Of a stretch of 20,996 bases of DNA, positions 1 to 8,943 are shown piece by piece (position 1 is the stretch's first letter; every line of letters begins with the position of its first letter). Made by a program: the position numbers and the translations under genes. The notes under the pieces are model-generated. The model worked only from the letters and a program-made list of their open reading frames with translations, was not told where the DNA came from and made no database searches. The stretch spans positions 515,606 through 536,601 of the forward strand of contig KN805394.1 in assembly GCA_000818945.1 (NCBI GenBank). Direction: 5' to 3'. The stretch is from Schizochytrium sp. CCTCC M209059. Its lineage: Eukaryota; Sar; Bigyra; Thraustochytrida; Thraustochytriidae.

Positions 1-29
1 GGAGGGGGAGGGGGGGGGGGGGGGGGGGG

Positions 30-31
<2 letters not shown>
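1..31. repeat. G-rich homopolymer run
   Basis: The window opens with an almost pure guanine run, broken by A at positions 3 and 9 and uninterrupted (22 G) from 10 to 31. It can form G-quadruplex on the + strand. Such runs commonly break assemblies, so this end may be a contig edge. Confidence 0.9.
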
Positions 32-71
<40 letters not shown>

Positions 72-72
72 A
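32..72. repeat. (GAAA)n microsatellite
   Basis: About ten GAAA units directly follow the G-run, then fade into imperfect purine sequence to about 100. The tract lies about 325 bp upstream of the start codon at 397. A similar GAAA/purine tract occurs at the far end of the window (20674-20856). Confidence 0.9.
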
Positions 73-396
73 GAGCAGGGAGAGAGGGAAAAGGAAAGAA
101 GCACGGGTGCTCAGAACCCGATTGAGAAGCGCAGCGGCGTTAGCAGCGGCCCGTCGCTCGCGGCCCTCGCGCAACGCCCTCGCGCACGCCCTCGCCTCAG
201 CGCGCACGCCCGTGCGCACGCCTGCGCGCACGCGCACGCGCTCTCGCGCGCGCCCACTGCGCAGGTCGCGCCCGCCCTCGCGCGCGGCGCGAGCGCGGAG
301 TCGAGCGAGCGTGAACGGTATCCTGACGAGGGACAGCCGCCTCGCTCTCTCAGGCAGGCAGGTAAAAAGGGAATAGCAGGGGCAGGAAGGAGAATC
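73..396. other. 5' flank of the secreted repeat protein gene
   Basis: No convincing gene is visible. Positions 140-310 are strongly GC-rich with alternating CG/CA dinucleotides (GCGCACGC-type), which could adopt Z-DNA. The short open frames here begin at non-ATG codons and encode only Arg/Ala/Ser-rich low-complexity peptide. The region probably contains the promoter and 5' UTR of the gene that starts at 397, but I see no recognisable TATA box or initiator. Confidence 0.5.
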
Positions 397-3042
397 ATGA
401 CCGCGATGAAGGCGCCCGTGATGGGCCTCCTCGCCGCCCTAGCCGTGCTCGCGACGGCAGAGGCGAGGCCCTGCGTGCTGCCCGTGTACGCGTCCGGCCC
501 GCCCGGGTCCCCCGCCACCGGCGCGGACAAGTGCGAGTCCTCGGAGGAGTGCTGCGGAGACCTCGTCTGCAACGAGGCGCACCACTGCGTGCCCGCCGGC
601 AAGACCAACATGACCGCCAAGGAGGCCGCCTACGTCGCCCACCTCGTCATTGAAGACTGCGTGAACCACGCCGTCGCCATGTCCCTCGACCTCGAGTCCG
701 CCAGCCAGGCCATCGCAAACGCGTCCCACGCAGTCAAGAACGCAGCCGGCAAGGCCAAGGATAACGTCAACAAAGCCTTCGACAAGGCCTCCGATAAGGC
801 CAAGGACATTGCCCAAAAGATCAAAAACGAAAAGGACAAAAAGGCCGATCAAGCCTCCGATGCCAAGGACCGCGCCAGCGACGCCGCCAGCGATGCCAAG
901 GACCGCGCCAGCGACGCCGCCAGCGACGCCAAGGACCGCGCCAGCGACGCCAAGGACCGCGCCAGCAAGAACATGGATGATCTCAAGCAAAAGAGCCACG
1001 ATGTCATCGCAAACGCCACTGCCCACTTCATCAACATGAAGGCCAAGACCAGCGGCGCCGGCGGCGCAGGCACATCCGGTGCTGGAGGTGCGTCTGCTGC
1101 AGGCGACTACGACAAGTTCTACAAGGGGTACATGAAGGGCGCCTCTGGATCGCCCAACGGCGACTCCAAAAAGAGCGACAGCAAGGCCTCGGGCAGTGCC
1201 TCGACCGGCGGCGCCGGCGGCGCTGGCGCTGGCTTTGATTACCAAAAGTACGTCCCTGGCAGCAAGGACTCCTCCAAGACTGTCAACATGAAAAAGGACG
1301 ACGACAGCACCAGCGCTAGCGCTAGCGCTGGCGCGGGTACCGGCGGCTCCGGCGGTGCTGGCGGTGGCTTCGACTACCAAAAGTACATTCCTGGCAGCAA
1401 GGACTCCTCCAAGACTGTCAACATGAAGAAGAAGAAGGATGACAGTGCCAGCGCAGGCGCAAGTACGGGCGGCGCCGGTGGCGCTGGCGGCGGCTTTGAC
1501 TACCAAAAATACGTCCCTGGCAGCAAAGACGATGACAAGAAGAAGACAACCAAGAGCGAAAAGTCCGACTCGTCCTCGTCGAGCTCCGGTGGCGCCGGCT
1601 ACGACTACCAAAAGTACGTGCCCGGCAGCAAGGACTCGTCCAAGACCGTCAACCTTCGCGCATCCTCCAACGAGACCAAGCACTCTGTCTCTGCCGGTGC
1701 ATCGACTGGCGGCGCTGGCGGCGCCGGCGGCGGTTTCGACTACCAAAAGTTCATTCCCGGCGGTAGCAGCAGCAGCGGCAGCAGCACTGACAAGAGCGGC
1801 AAGTCCAAGGCCTCGGGCAGCGCAGGCACCGGCGGCTCTGGCGGCGCTGGGGGCGGCTTTGACTACCAAAAGTTCATGCCCGGCGGCTCCAAGATGGTCA
1901 ACATGAGGTCTTCCTCCTCGTCTGGCTCGTCCAACTCCATGTCCTCTTTTGACTACTCCAAATTCACCGGTCAGAAGCTTGCGAACATGGCCGCTGCCGC
2001 GAATGCCGGCGCAGGTACTGGTGGTGCTGGCGGCGCTGGCGGCGGCTTTGACTGGCAAAAGTTTATCCCCAAGGGCTCGTCGGACTCTAAAAAGGATGAT
2101 GACAAGACCATGGATATCCCGGCCCTTAACATGACTGTGCCTGCTAACGGTGCTAACTCGACCAACACCACCTCCACCGACAAAAAGGACTCGGGCAGCG
2201 ACGGTGCACCTTGCGGCGTGACGCCGTACAAGGACTTTGGTGCCTGCAAAAAGGGCTTTCACTGTGAGACCCATCCCCTCTTCACCTCTTTTGCCCCCGG
2301 AAAATGCGTCAAGAAGCCCAAGCGGCGCATGTTGAACGCCCGCGCACTCACCTCCAAGGAGATGCCCGTCACCACGCCCGGTGGTCTCAACGGACCCTGT
2401 GGCATCTGGAACCTCGGTAGCATGGATTTTGGAGAGTGCAAGGATGATCTCGAGTGCGTTCACCAGGAGCACATCTCGCTCACCTTTTACGGAAAGACGT
2501 ATGGTTTGCCAAACATTTGCAAGAATGGCACCAATGTCGAGCACTATGCCATGGGTCGCCCTTCCGTCGAGAATGTTGACTCTAGCGATGACGACAGCAG
2601 CAGCGACGCGGGGTACTCCTCGTACGCCGGTGGCGCCATGGGAGCTGGCGGCGGCGGCGGCGCCGACGCTGACATGGGCCCCATCGACATTGACGCGGTC
2701 AACAAGGCTGCCCAACACGTTGCCGAAAAGGCCAATGACGCTTCTCTCAAGGCTGCTGACGAGGCCGAGCTTCTTGCCCATAAGCTTCTTGCAGCGGTAG
2801 CCCAAGTGCGCGCTGCCGCTTCGCAACTGGCCAAGGAGGCCAAGGGCAACGCCACCGACAGCACCGACGACGATGACGCTCTCCACAGCACTTCCTCCAT
2901 GTCTCTCGTCTCCATGATGGAGCTCCCCGTAGAGGTCGCGCGCTCCAACTTTGTCGCCTTCTCTGTCGGTGGCCTCATTCTCGGCACTGCGGCTCTCATC
3001 TACCGCCAGACCGCTGATGCGCGCTCTTACTCGCGCATCTAA
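397..3042 (+). CDS. secreted/type I membrane protein with knottin-like Cys modules and FDYQK repeats
   Basis: 881 aa, single exon, ATG at 397, stop TAA. Residues 1-23 form a signal peptide (hydrophobic core GLLAALAVLATA). Residues 26-64 hold six cysteines (C-x19-C-x5-CC-x4-C-x5-C), a knottin-like spacing. Residues about 105-190 are an 11-residue repeat of Ala/Asp/Lys (DAKDRASDAAS), like group 3 LEA repeats. Residues 280-558 carry about eight copies of [FY]D[YW]xK[YF], mostly followed by a PG turn and separated by Gly/Ala/Ser-rich linkers. Two related four-Cys modules (606-637 and 668-708) share a PCG...DFGxC pattern. An acidic/Ala-rich helical stretch precedes a single membrane segment (about 852-869) and a 12-residue basic tail. 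Several NxS/T sequons are present. I do not recognise the family. It is probably a glycosylated surface or wall scaffold (inference). The strong codon bias leaves long open frames antisense to it. Confidence 0.85.
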   Translation: MTAMKAPVMGLLAALAVLATAEARPCVLPVYASGPPGSPATGADKCESSEECCGDLVCNEAHHCVPAGKTNMTAKEAAYVAHLVIEDCVNHAVAMSLDLESASQAIANASHAVKNAAGKAKDNVNKAFDKASDKAKDIAQKIKNEKDKKADQASDAKDRASDAASDAKDRASDAASDAKDRASDAKDRASKNMDDLKQKSHDVIANATAHFINMKAKTSGAGGAGTSGAGGASAAGDYDKFYKGYMKGASGSPNGDSKKSDSKASGSASTGGAGGAGAGFDYQKYVPGSKDSSKTVNMKKDDDSTSASASAGAGTGGSGGAGGGFDYQKYIPGSKDSSKTVNMKKKKDDSASAGASTGGAGGAGGGFDYQKYVPGSKDDDKKKTTKSEKSDSSSSSSGGAGYDYQKYVPGSKDSSKTVNLRASSNETKHSVSAGASTGGAGGAGGGFDYQKFIPGGSSSSGSSTDKSGKSKASGSAGTGGSGGAGGGFDYQKFMPGGSKMVNMRSSSSSGSSNSMSSFDYSKFTGQKLANMAAAANAGAGTGGAGGAGGGFDWQKFIPKGSSDSKKDDDKTMDIPALNMTVPANGANSTNTTSTDKKDSGSDGAPCGVTPYKDFGACKKGFHCETHPLFTSFAPGKCVKKPKRRMLNARALTSKEMPVTTPGGLNGPCGIWNLGSMDFGECKDDLECVHQEHISLTFYGKTYGLPNICKNGTNVEHYAMGRPSVENVDSSDDDSSSDAGYSSYAGGAMGAGGGGGADADMGPIDIDAVNKAAQHVAEKANDASLKAADEAELLAHKLLAAVAQVRAAASQLAKEAKGNATDSTDDDDALHSTSSMSLVSMMELPVEVARSNFVAFSVGGLILGTAALIYRQTADARSYSRI
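859..966 (+). repeat. 33-bp/21-bp tandem repeat coding for DAKDRAS units
   Basis: Two consecutive 33-bp units (859-891 and 892-924), identical at the sites I compared, are followed by two 21-bp truncated units (925-945 and 946-966). They encode the charged helical repeat of the secreted protein. The near-identity at DNA level points to recent unit duplication and possible length polymorphism. Confidence 0.85.
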
Positions 3043-3864
3043 GAATACCAGCCCGGTTATGTGCAACCGAGGACGACGTTTCTTTCTTTCTTTCTTTCTT
3101 TCAACACGTCCAAAAAAAATAATCTAACTTACCCACAGCGTCCTGCACATGTCTAATTTTAACCGTTTTGCTAGCATCATAAGACTCAGATTACAATCTA
3201 TCTACCAAGTTCCGCATCAAGAGAGCGATGACTTTCATCATCAACAGCTTCTGCTTGGCTGTGAAAGCTGGCCGAGAGCACCGTCAAGATCTGCGGCCAG
3301 CCACATGAGGTGACTTTGGACATTTGTGAGTAGTCTATATATTTCCATTCCAACGACAGCCACTTGTCTGAACTTTGTTTGCACTATATATTCATCTAAA
3401 CGGCGGCCAATCGTCCCAAATCGGGCCCCAATGACTTACACTATGTCTCTTGCATCATTTCTTGAATTACTTCATAGTCCTTAAATCGTTTCAAAAGTTG
3501 TTAAAACCATCAATACTCTTTGGAAGAAAAGACAAAAGGCAAGACTGTTCGGCAATTGTTTCTCGCTGTCGCCAGAGCGATACAGTACGTCAACCTATAA
3601 TCATTGGCGTGCAGAGTCTGCGAGGACCTCATCGCATACTACCTTCTTTCAAGGCTGCAAAGATGACAAGCCCAGGGCTTCTCGCAGCGTTGGACTTGCT
3701 GCGGCGACGCCAAGCACAGCGCACCCCACATTGATGCTTGCCGGCCATGCAGACAGCATTAATCGCGCAACCTGTTCCTGATACGTATATTTTAAAGAAT
3801 TCCGAGGATGCGCGCTCGATCTCTTGTGAGTCTTTCTTCACAGTAATGAATTCCTTGTGACTGA
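3043..3864. other. convergent intergenic region, AT-richer than its surroundings
   Basis: This 822-bp stretch separates the 3' ends of the secreted protein gene (+) and the polycystin-like gene (-), so it should hold both 3' UTRs and terminators. It contains a (TTTC)6 tract and short A/T runs. An open frame at about 3450-3734 starts with TTG and matches nothing I know. I see no tRNA-like B box and no conserved coding signal. Confidence 0.6.
3079..3102. repeat. (TTTC)6 microsatellite
   Basis: Six perfect TTTC units begin 37 bp after the stop codon of the secreted protein gene, probably inside its 3' UTR. The unit is the complement of the GAAA unit found upstream of the same gene. Confidence 0.9.
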
Positions 3865-6174
3865 CTATTCCGTAGACTCGCGCTTCGACGGCTGCATACG
3901 TCTAGACTGCGAATAAAGTTGCATGTTCGCAATGAGGCGATCTACAATGCGCGATGAAAAAATACCTGAAAGCTCCATGCGCAGACGATAACTCTCCTCC
4001 TCCCAAGGAAGACGGGCCAAGAGATTTCGTGTAAAGTCGTCCAGTCGCATCGGCACTCGGGTCAATCTAGATGGTACGATGTAACTCTCGACTGCATTGC
4101 CTCGCGGCTGAGTCTTGCACCACTGGCGTCTCGCGCGAGGAAGGTGCCAGTGCACAAGATCAAACCATATCCACTCGGCGTAAATTCGGCTGGTTTCCAA
4201 TATAGAAAACTCAATCACGTGCCTCTTTTTTGTTTGCTCGTCAATCTTGAGAAAAGCTTCAATAATCAGAGAGAGAAGCAAATTGAACATAATGATGCTC
4301 GTGACTGCAATGTAACTCAGAAAGTATACCCAGTATAGCAACAAGGCCGACGAGGACAACGCCGACGACGGCACCGCGTTGAGCACGAGATCAAACTGAC
4401 CGAGTGATACGAAAAACAACGAAATCATCGAAATTGATAACGAAGCAAAGGCATCCGAATCGTTGCCCAGCAGCACAGAGCCAATCATCCCGTACAAGAG
4501 AACGACGAGCACATACACCACGACGAACAAGGAGAGATCCTGCACCGCGACTTGAAGCGTCTTTGAGATGAATCCCAGTCGTGGGTGAAAGTCCAAGAGT
4601 AGCACAGTCTGCGCTGTCATGACGAGCAATATGAGAGCCAAAAGCGACTCGTACAGCGACAACATGCTCAGGACTTCCGCGAAGGAATTCAACATTTGCC
4701 AGAGTCCATCAAGGTCTTCGAGCTGACGTTCCTGAATTTCGAGACTCGAACCAAGTAGCGCCTCGGACTGAACGAGGGCCGAGATAAAAACTCCAATTCC
4801 CACGAGGTGTGCAATAAAGAGCGCGAAGCGAAGACATTGGCTCGTGCGGGGCATTCGTCTGCTACCCATATTTGCGGAGCACATTTCCTTGAGGGTCGCG
4901 CCCATTTTATATAGCACCATGGAAAGGTAAATTGTCAAAAGCACAAGCTGGGCTTTCGATCCTTGGGCATCGAGCAGTGTCGCAGAGGAGATGCTGCGCT
5001 CCTCTGTGGCCCTGCCGCCCGTGTCAAAGGAAAAACATTGGCTTAGCGTGGCCCAGACGCCACGCCCATTGCGATTCTGCAAAGGTAGAATGAGACACAC
5101 GGACGCAGTCAAATGGTCGATCCACTTGGCAAGTTCTAGCTCATCGACATCGCACATCGTCTTTTCTTCTGGAAAGTTGAAGACGCCCACGTCCAGGAGC
5201 GTCCAGAAACCTGGTGGAGACTGTTGAGCATAGTACTCGTACGCCGGCTCAAGTACCCGCGAATGATTCAATTGATAAGATCCTCCAGGCGCGAAGATCT
5301 CTGGCACTGCATACGTTTGCGCGCCCGAAAATTCGCGAAAGCATTCTTGCGTCCGAACCTCTTCAGCGTACAGACTGAAAACGCCCTCTGCGCAAGGTAC
5401 AATCTCATATCGCGACTGCTGCAAGAAAAGTCCGAACACGATACGATTGTTGTAGTCGAGGAAACCAGAGTTGCGCGAGATGGCAATGCAGTCATAGTCG
5501 AGCGGCTCGCTAAAAGGCGAGCATGTTTCTAGCGAGGCTCTGCATGTGTCCGAAGTATTGGCAAGGACCTTGGCCTCTGGAGAGTGCAGCCGGCTAACAA
5601 GGGCGCGAATGTAGTCATACACATCCGTTGCTTTCGTCACTTCGACGTCTTCGAGCAGCGTGAATGCATCGTTGAGGACAGCCTCGACACTTCGCGCCGG
5701 TGGGTCTGTTTGCATGCCCGTTGTGAATACAAAGCTGAAGACAACAAGGCAAAAGAGCGCGTGCCACAAGAGTGCTCCGCATCCTTGCTTTTGCACCGCA
5801 GCTTGCGCGAGTGCGTGCTCAAATGATTTTCGAGTCACTGCGCTGCGAAGAGATACGACACGCTGGAAGCGTCGACGTGCAAGAAATGCTCTACAAATGC
5901 ACTGGATGCTAATCACGATCTTCTCTAGCTTTTGAGGCTCGTATAGCTTGGTGTCAGAGGAGTTTTCGTACATGGAAATTGCCGACTTGCCCGCGTTGGT
6001 AGCCTCGAGCTCGCGCGCCCAGGAAGGAGTCCATCCTTCCGCCAGCAGAGACTGGCGTCGTCTCCGGCGGAGACCGTTCTTTTCAGGATCGTCATCCCTC
6101 GCGCGCGGACGCACGCCATCATCGCGGGGGCTCACGGCTCTCCCGTTGCTCGCAGCCTCACCACTCAAGATCAT
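3865..6174 (-). CDS. polycystin-like (TRPP) cation channel with N-terminal IQ motif
   Basis: 769 aa, single exon, ATG at 6174 (context gacgccATG), stop TAG. The basic N-terminus (residues 20-40) is followed by a calmodulin-type IQ motif at 89-100 (IQCICRAFLARR). TM1 lies at about 135-153. A large extracytosolic polycystin (TOP) domain spans about 160-405 and includes DVGVFNF and WIDHLTASVCLILPLQNRNG, where animal PKD2 has its conserved domain end. TM2-TM5 lie at about 405-425, 448-468, 505-527 and 545-568, the pore helix at about 580-598, and TM6 at about 612-642. The filter position reads LGQ, where PKD2 has LGD. Polycystins pass Ca2+ and monovalent cations and often sit in cilia. No C-terminal EF-hand is visible. 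The 127-residue cytosolic tail is basic. Family assignment is good; ion selectivity and location are inference. Confidence 0.85.
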   Translation of the reverse strand: MILSGEAASNGRAVSPRDDGVRPRARDDDPEKNGLRRRRRQSLLAEGWTPSWARELEATNAGKSAISMYENSSDTKLYEPQKLEKIVISIQCICRAFLARRRFQRVVSLRSAVTRKSFEHALAQAAVQKQGCGALLWHALFCLVVFSFVFTTGMQTDPPARSVEAVLNDAFTLLEDVEVTKATDVYDYIRALVSRLHSPEAKVLANTSDTCRASLETCSPFSEPLDYDCIAISRNSGFLDYNNRIVFGLFLQQSRYEIVPCAEGVFSLYAEEVRTQECFREFSGAQTYAVPEIFAPGGSYQLNHSRVLEPAYEYYAQQSPPGFWTLLDVGVFNFPEEKTMCDVDELELAKWIDHLTASVCLILPLQNRNGRGVWATLSQCFSFDTGGRATEERSISSATLLDAQGSKAQLVLLTIYLSMVLYKMGATLKEMCSANMGSRRMPRTSQCLRFALFIAHLVGIGVFISALVQSEALLGSSLEIQERQLEDLDGLWQMLNSFAEVLSMLSLYESLLALILLVMTAQTVLLLDFHPRLGFISKTLQVAVQDLSLFVVVYVLVVLLYGMIGSVLLGNDSDAFASLSISMISLFFVSLGQFDLVLNAVPSSALSSSALLLYWVYFLSYIAVTSIIMFNLLLSLIIEAFLKIDEQTKKRHVIEFSILETSRIYAEWIWFDLVHWHLPRARRQWCKTQPRGNAVESYIVPSRLTRVPMRLDDFTRNLLARLPWEEESYRLRMELSGIFSSRIVDRLIANMQLYSQSRRMQPSKRESTE

Positions 6175-6603
6175 GGCGTCGCTCTTTTACGTTGCTGCTT
6201 TCGGATCTGTCTCGACTGAGACCGTGACCGTTCGTTCGTTCGTTCGTTCGTTCGTTCGTTCGTTCGTTCGTGCAAAGGAGGTTGAGGGACGCCCACCGTG
6301 ACCAAAACGGTGTGCGACTCCCCAACCCTCCCTCCTTCCCTCCCTCTCTCCCTCCCCGGCAGCACCACGCACGCCGCAGAGGTCTGTCCGCTTTCTACAA
6401 ACCGGGCGCGGTGCGAGGTGCGATGATGATCTGATCCAAGCAAGGCCTTGGCGTGGTTCTCATCGTCGTCCTCGTCTTGTCTCGGGTGGACAATGATGCG
6501 GCATCACAACGCGGCATAACGGGTATTTCCCTTCGCACTGCATCATGAAGAGGGCTAGCAGCCAAGGGCATTCTTGAGATCGTGCGGCTGGAGCGAGAGC
6601 AGA
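6175..6603. promoter_or_regulatory. shared upstream region of two divergent TRP-type channel genes
   Basis: 429 bp lie between the two start codons (6174 on -, 6604 on +), so both promoters should be here. It contains a (TTCG)10 tract, a pyrimidine-rich stretch at about 6320-6358 made of CCCTCC/CCTTCC words, and GC-rich sequence. No TATA box is evident. An open frame on the - strand across the TTCG tract encodes a repetitive TNER peptide and is not a gene. Confidence 0.5.
6231..6270. repeat. (TTCG)10 microsatellite
   Basis: Ten perfect TTCG units lie 57 bp upstream of the polycystin-like gene start (6174), within the shared divergent promoter region. Confidence 0.95.
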
Positions 6604-8847
6604 ATGGACGCGCCAGCGGGCGGGGCCCGAGGCGAAGGCGGAGGTCATGCAGGCGCCAGCGCAGCGCGGAGCCGCGACGCAGATGCAAACGTACACGCAA
6701 ACAGTGGAGCAGAGAGAGAGCGAGGCTCTGAGCTCCTAGACGAGCATTTGCAGCAACAGCAACGGCAGCAGCAGCAAGAAGAAGCAAGGCAAGAGGTGCC
6801 CTTGCGCGATCGCCCGAGCCCACCTCAGACAATGACGGCGATGATGTCACGACGGAGAAGAAGGACAAGATTCAGAACGAGCGACGGCACAAGTAATCTT
6901 CTGCGTAGCCAGTTTGAGCGCATTCCCGCACGCGATCACGTCTTCCTCTCCACCTGGGAAAAGTGGCGACTGTACGGCCGTTTTCCGTGGAAGCTCATTC
7001 TGCACATAGCCTTGCTCGTGCTTACCACCTGGCAGATTGTAAACATCAACGCACGTGACGCAGCCTACGTTCGAGCCGCCCGGCGCAACTTTTACTATTA
7101 CTTTTTCCCTGCGGACTTTGACTTTGACGAACGTCGTTTCTTTCTTTACACCGTGGAAGAGGCTCGAGACTCGGTGTTGCGCGCTACGACAAATTTCAAG
7201 CGCATCACAACGACCTCTGTCGACCAAATCAGTCATCCTACAGATTCTGCATTTTGTCTCTCGCCAGGGCATTGTAGCGACGGCCACCTCGAGGTTACTC
7301 GCTTCGCTGACGAGAGTGACCAGACAGAAGCACAAATTCAAGTCCAAACCGAAGAGTATAGCCTCACGGGTCTCAAGGACAGCTTCTTTCGAAAGAAGCT
7401 GCAGCGAACAACGACCGAGTCTTTCTTCATCAATGAAAACGACTTGGGTCCTTTTGCGAAGCGTCTCGAAAACCGTCTTCCCACGTACCTACGCTCTGTT
7501 TTGCAAATGGAGCTCGTCTTCCGTTTACAGGCACGAGGCCCTACGGGATCGGGCCGCGAGTGTCTCGTCTGGGAAGTTCGTCTTTTTTATAATTTTCAGC
7601 AGCGCGGTCAAATGATTCTAACACTGCAGAGCGACATTGCCTTCAATTGCGCCCCACCGCCGACTGCCGCTTCACTCGTTCGCCAGAGCGTGCATGTCGT
7701 GGACATTCTCGTCGTGATGCTTTCGTGCTGGACTCTTGTGCTGTGCGCGCGGTCAGTCTGGCTATCATGGCGCCTGCTCCGGCGCGCAGAGCATTTAATT
7801 GCGAGCGAGGCTTCGGCGTCTGCTGCCAGACGCTCAGACCTAATTGTCGCCTCTCTGCTGCGCGACCCCGATGCCGGACCCGGAAACGAGAGCTTTGACA
7901 CGCCTCTGCTCGCAGCCGAATTTTCTGTCATGCTCAATGCCACAAGTAACGACGGCACCGGTGCTGCAACAACTGAAGCACGCGCCTTTCAGGACAGCTT
8001 TGTTCCCGATTTAGCCCGGGGAAAGCTGCGTTTTGCGTGGCGGGATCGTCTGCGCTTCTTCAATTCTTGGTTCGTGCTCGCGTCTTTGGCGGCGGTACTC
8101 AACACAGGACAGGCGATTGCGCGACTTGTACGATCCAATGGTTTGGCGCCAGTTTCGACAGGAGAAAAATTTGCTGCGGGCCTGGGTTGCGGGCTCATCT
8201 GGGTCAACTCCGTCTCCTTTTTAGCCCACAAGCCGCAATATCTGACCATTGTACTTACGCTGAATCGGGCGTTGCCGCGCGTCGCGCGCTTTCTCATGGG
8301 CGTTGTGCCGATCCTTCTTGCATACGCCCTTTTTGGCATGATCTTCTTTGGCGATCATGCAGAGCGATTTGGATCCTTTGGAATGTCAATGATTACACTT
8401 TTCAGCGTTCTCAACGGTGATGTTATTCGCGAAACCTTTATGGACATTGTGAGCGCTTACCCGGTCATGACGCAGATCTACCTGTATACCTTTATCAGTC
8501 TGTTCATGTATGTAGTGCTCAATGTCTTTATTGCAATCGTGGAGGAGTCTTTCTTTTCGACGCGCGCAGTGGCACGTAGCTTGGAGACGTTTGCGAAGCA
8601 GGTCCGCGATGAACAAATCGTAGACGATGGTTTTGCTGGCACAACCATAGCCTCCTCTTTAGAGCAGGGCCAAGGTCAAGATCAAGCGCAAGGAGACCAC
8701 GTTGGGCGCGACGATGCGACCCTAAATGGCGCCGCGCGAAATTCTCCTTCGTTTCGCCGTAGACAAGGCGAAGAAGATGGTGAAGACGCTGTCGAGCAAC
8801 GCAGACTTCGATGGCTGCGTCACGTTCTCGACAGCATTGATGACTAG
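6604..8847 (+). CDS. mucolipin-like (TRPML) cation channel
   Basis: 747 aa from the first in-frame ATG (6604); stop TAG. Later in-frame ATGs (6832, 6841, 6844) would remove a Gln/Glu-rich, probably disordered N-terminus. A basic cluster (MSRRRRR) comes before the mucolipin-type start WRLYGRFPWK and TM1 (about 131-146). The luminal domain (about 150-360) has four cysteines (218, 224, 320, 349); the last pair's spacing is close to a mucolipin disulfide. After TM2 (about 365-387) comes a roughly 90-residue linker, longer than I recall in animal TRPMLs. Then WRDRLRFFNSWF, TLNRALPRVARF, a pore TLFSVLNGD and TM6 (YLYTFISLFMYVVLNVFIAI) follow, close to animal TRPML1-3. Animal members are endolysosomal Ca2+/cation channels gated by phosphoinositides; the location here is not known. 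The gene is head-to-head with the polycystin-like channel. Confidence 0.9.
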   Translation: MDAPAGGARGEGGGHAGASAARSRDADANVHANSGAERERGSELLDEHLQQQQRQQQQEEARQEVPLRDRPSPPQTMTAMMSRRRRRTRFRTSDGTSNLLRSQFERIPARDHVFLSTWEKWRLYGRFPWKLILHIALLVLTTWQIVNINARDAAYVRAARRNFYYYFFPADFDFDERRFFLYTVEEARDSVLRATTNFKRITTTSVDQISHPTDSAFCLSPGHCSDGHLEVTRFADESDQTEAQIQVQTEEYSLTGLKDSFFRKKLQRTTTESFFINENDLGPFAKRLENRLPTYLRSVLQMELVFRLQARGPTGSGRECLVWEVRLFYNFQQRGQMILTLQSDIAFNCAPPPTAASLVRQSVHVVDILVVMLSCWTLVLCARSVWLSWRLLRRAEHLIASEASASAARRSDLIVASLLRDPDAGPGNESFDTPLLAAEFSVMLNATSNDGTGAATTEARAFQDSFVPDLARGKLRFAWRDRLRFFNSWFVLASLAAVLNTGQAIARLVRSNGLAPVSTGEKFAAGLGCGLIWVNSVSFLAHKPQYLTIVLTLNRALPRVARFLMGVVPILLAYALFGMIFFGDHAERFGSFGMSMITLFSVLNGDVIRETFMDIVSAYPVMTQIYLYTFISLFMYVVLNVFIAIVEESFFSTRAVARSLETFAKQVRDEQIVDDGFAGTTIASSLEQGQGQDQAQGDHVGRDDATLNGAARNSPSFRRRQGEEDGEDAVEQRRLRWLRHVLDSIDD

Positions 8848-8943
8848 TTTCCTTCGATTTGGCGTAGACGTAAACGCGAGGCACTTGGTTCTTTGTTGAC
8901 CTTCCGCTTGCTTGATGTAAAATTGATTTCTATTTAGGTTTCG
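8848..8943. other. short convergent 3' junction
   Basis: Only 96 bp separate the stop codons of the mucolipin-like gene (+) and CFAP299 (-). Their 3' UTRs must abut or overlap. An AT-richer stretch at about 8917-8938 could serve as a polyadenylation region for one or both. No other feature is seen. Confidence 0.5.

Noticed and set aside
439..3066. Very long antisense open frame opposite the secreted repeat protein
   Set aside because: It begins at a non-ATG codon and is open only because the sense gene uses GC-rich codons. Its translation is Val/Gly/Ala-rich with no domain, while the sense strand shows a signal peptide, ordered repeats and Cys modules.
3450..3734. Possible small + strand gene between the first two genes
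   Set aside because: It starts with TTG, has no recognisable domain, and lies where two 3' UTRs are expected.
6303..6316. Weak match to the 15-bp word upstream of the mucolipin-like gene
   Set aside because: Only about 10 of 14 positions agree (AAAACGGTGTGCGA), which is expected by chance in a region this size.
6171..6443. Open frames with TNER repeats across the TTCG tract
   Set aside because: A 4-bp repeat with no stop stays open in all frames. The peptide is only the repeat translation and lies in a divergent promoter.
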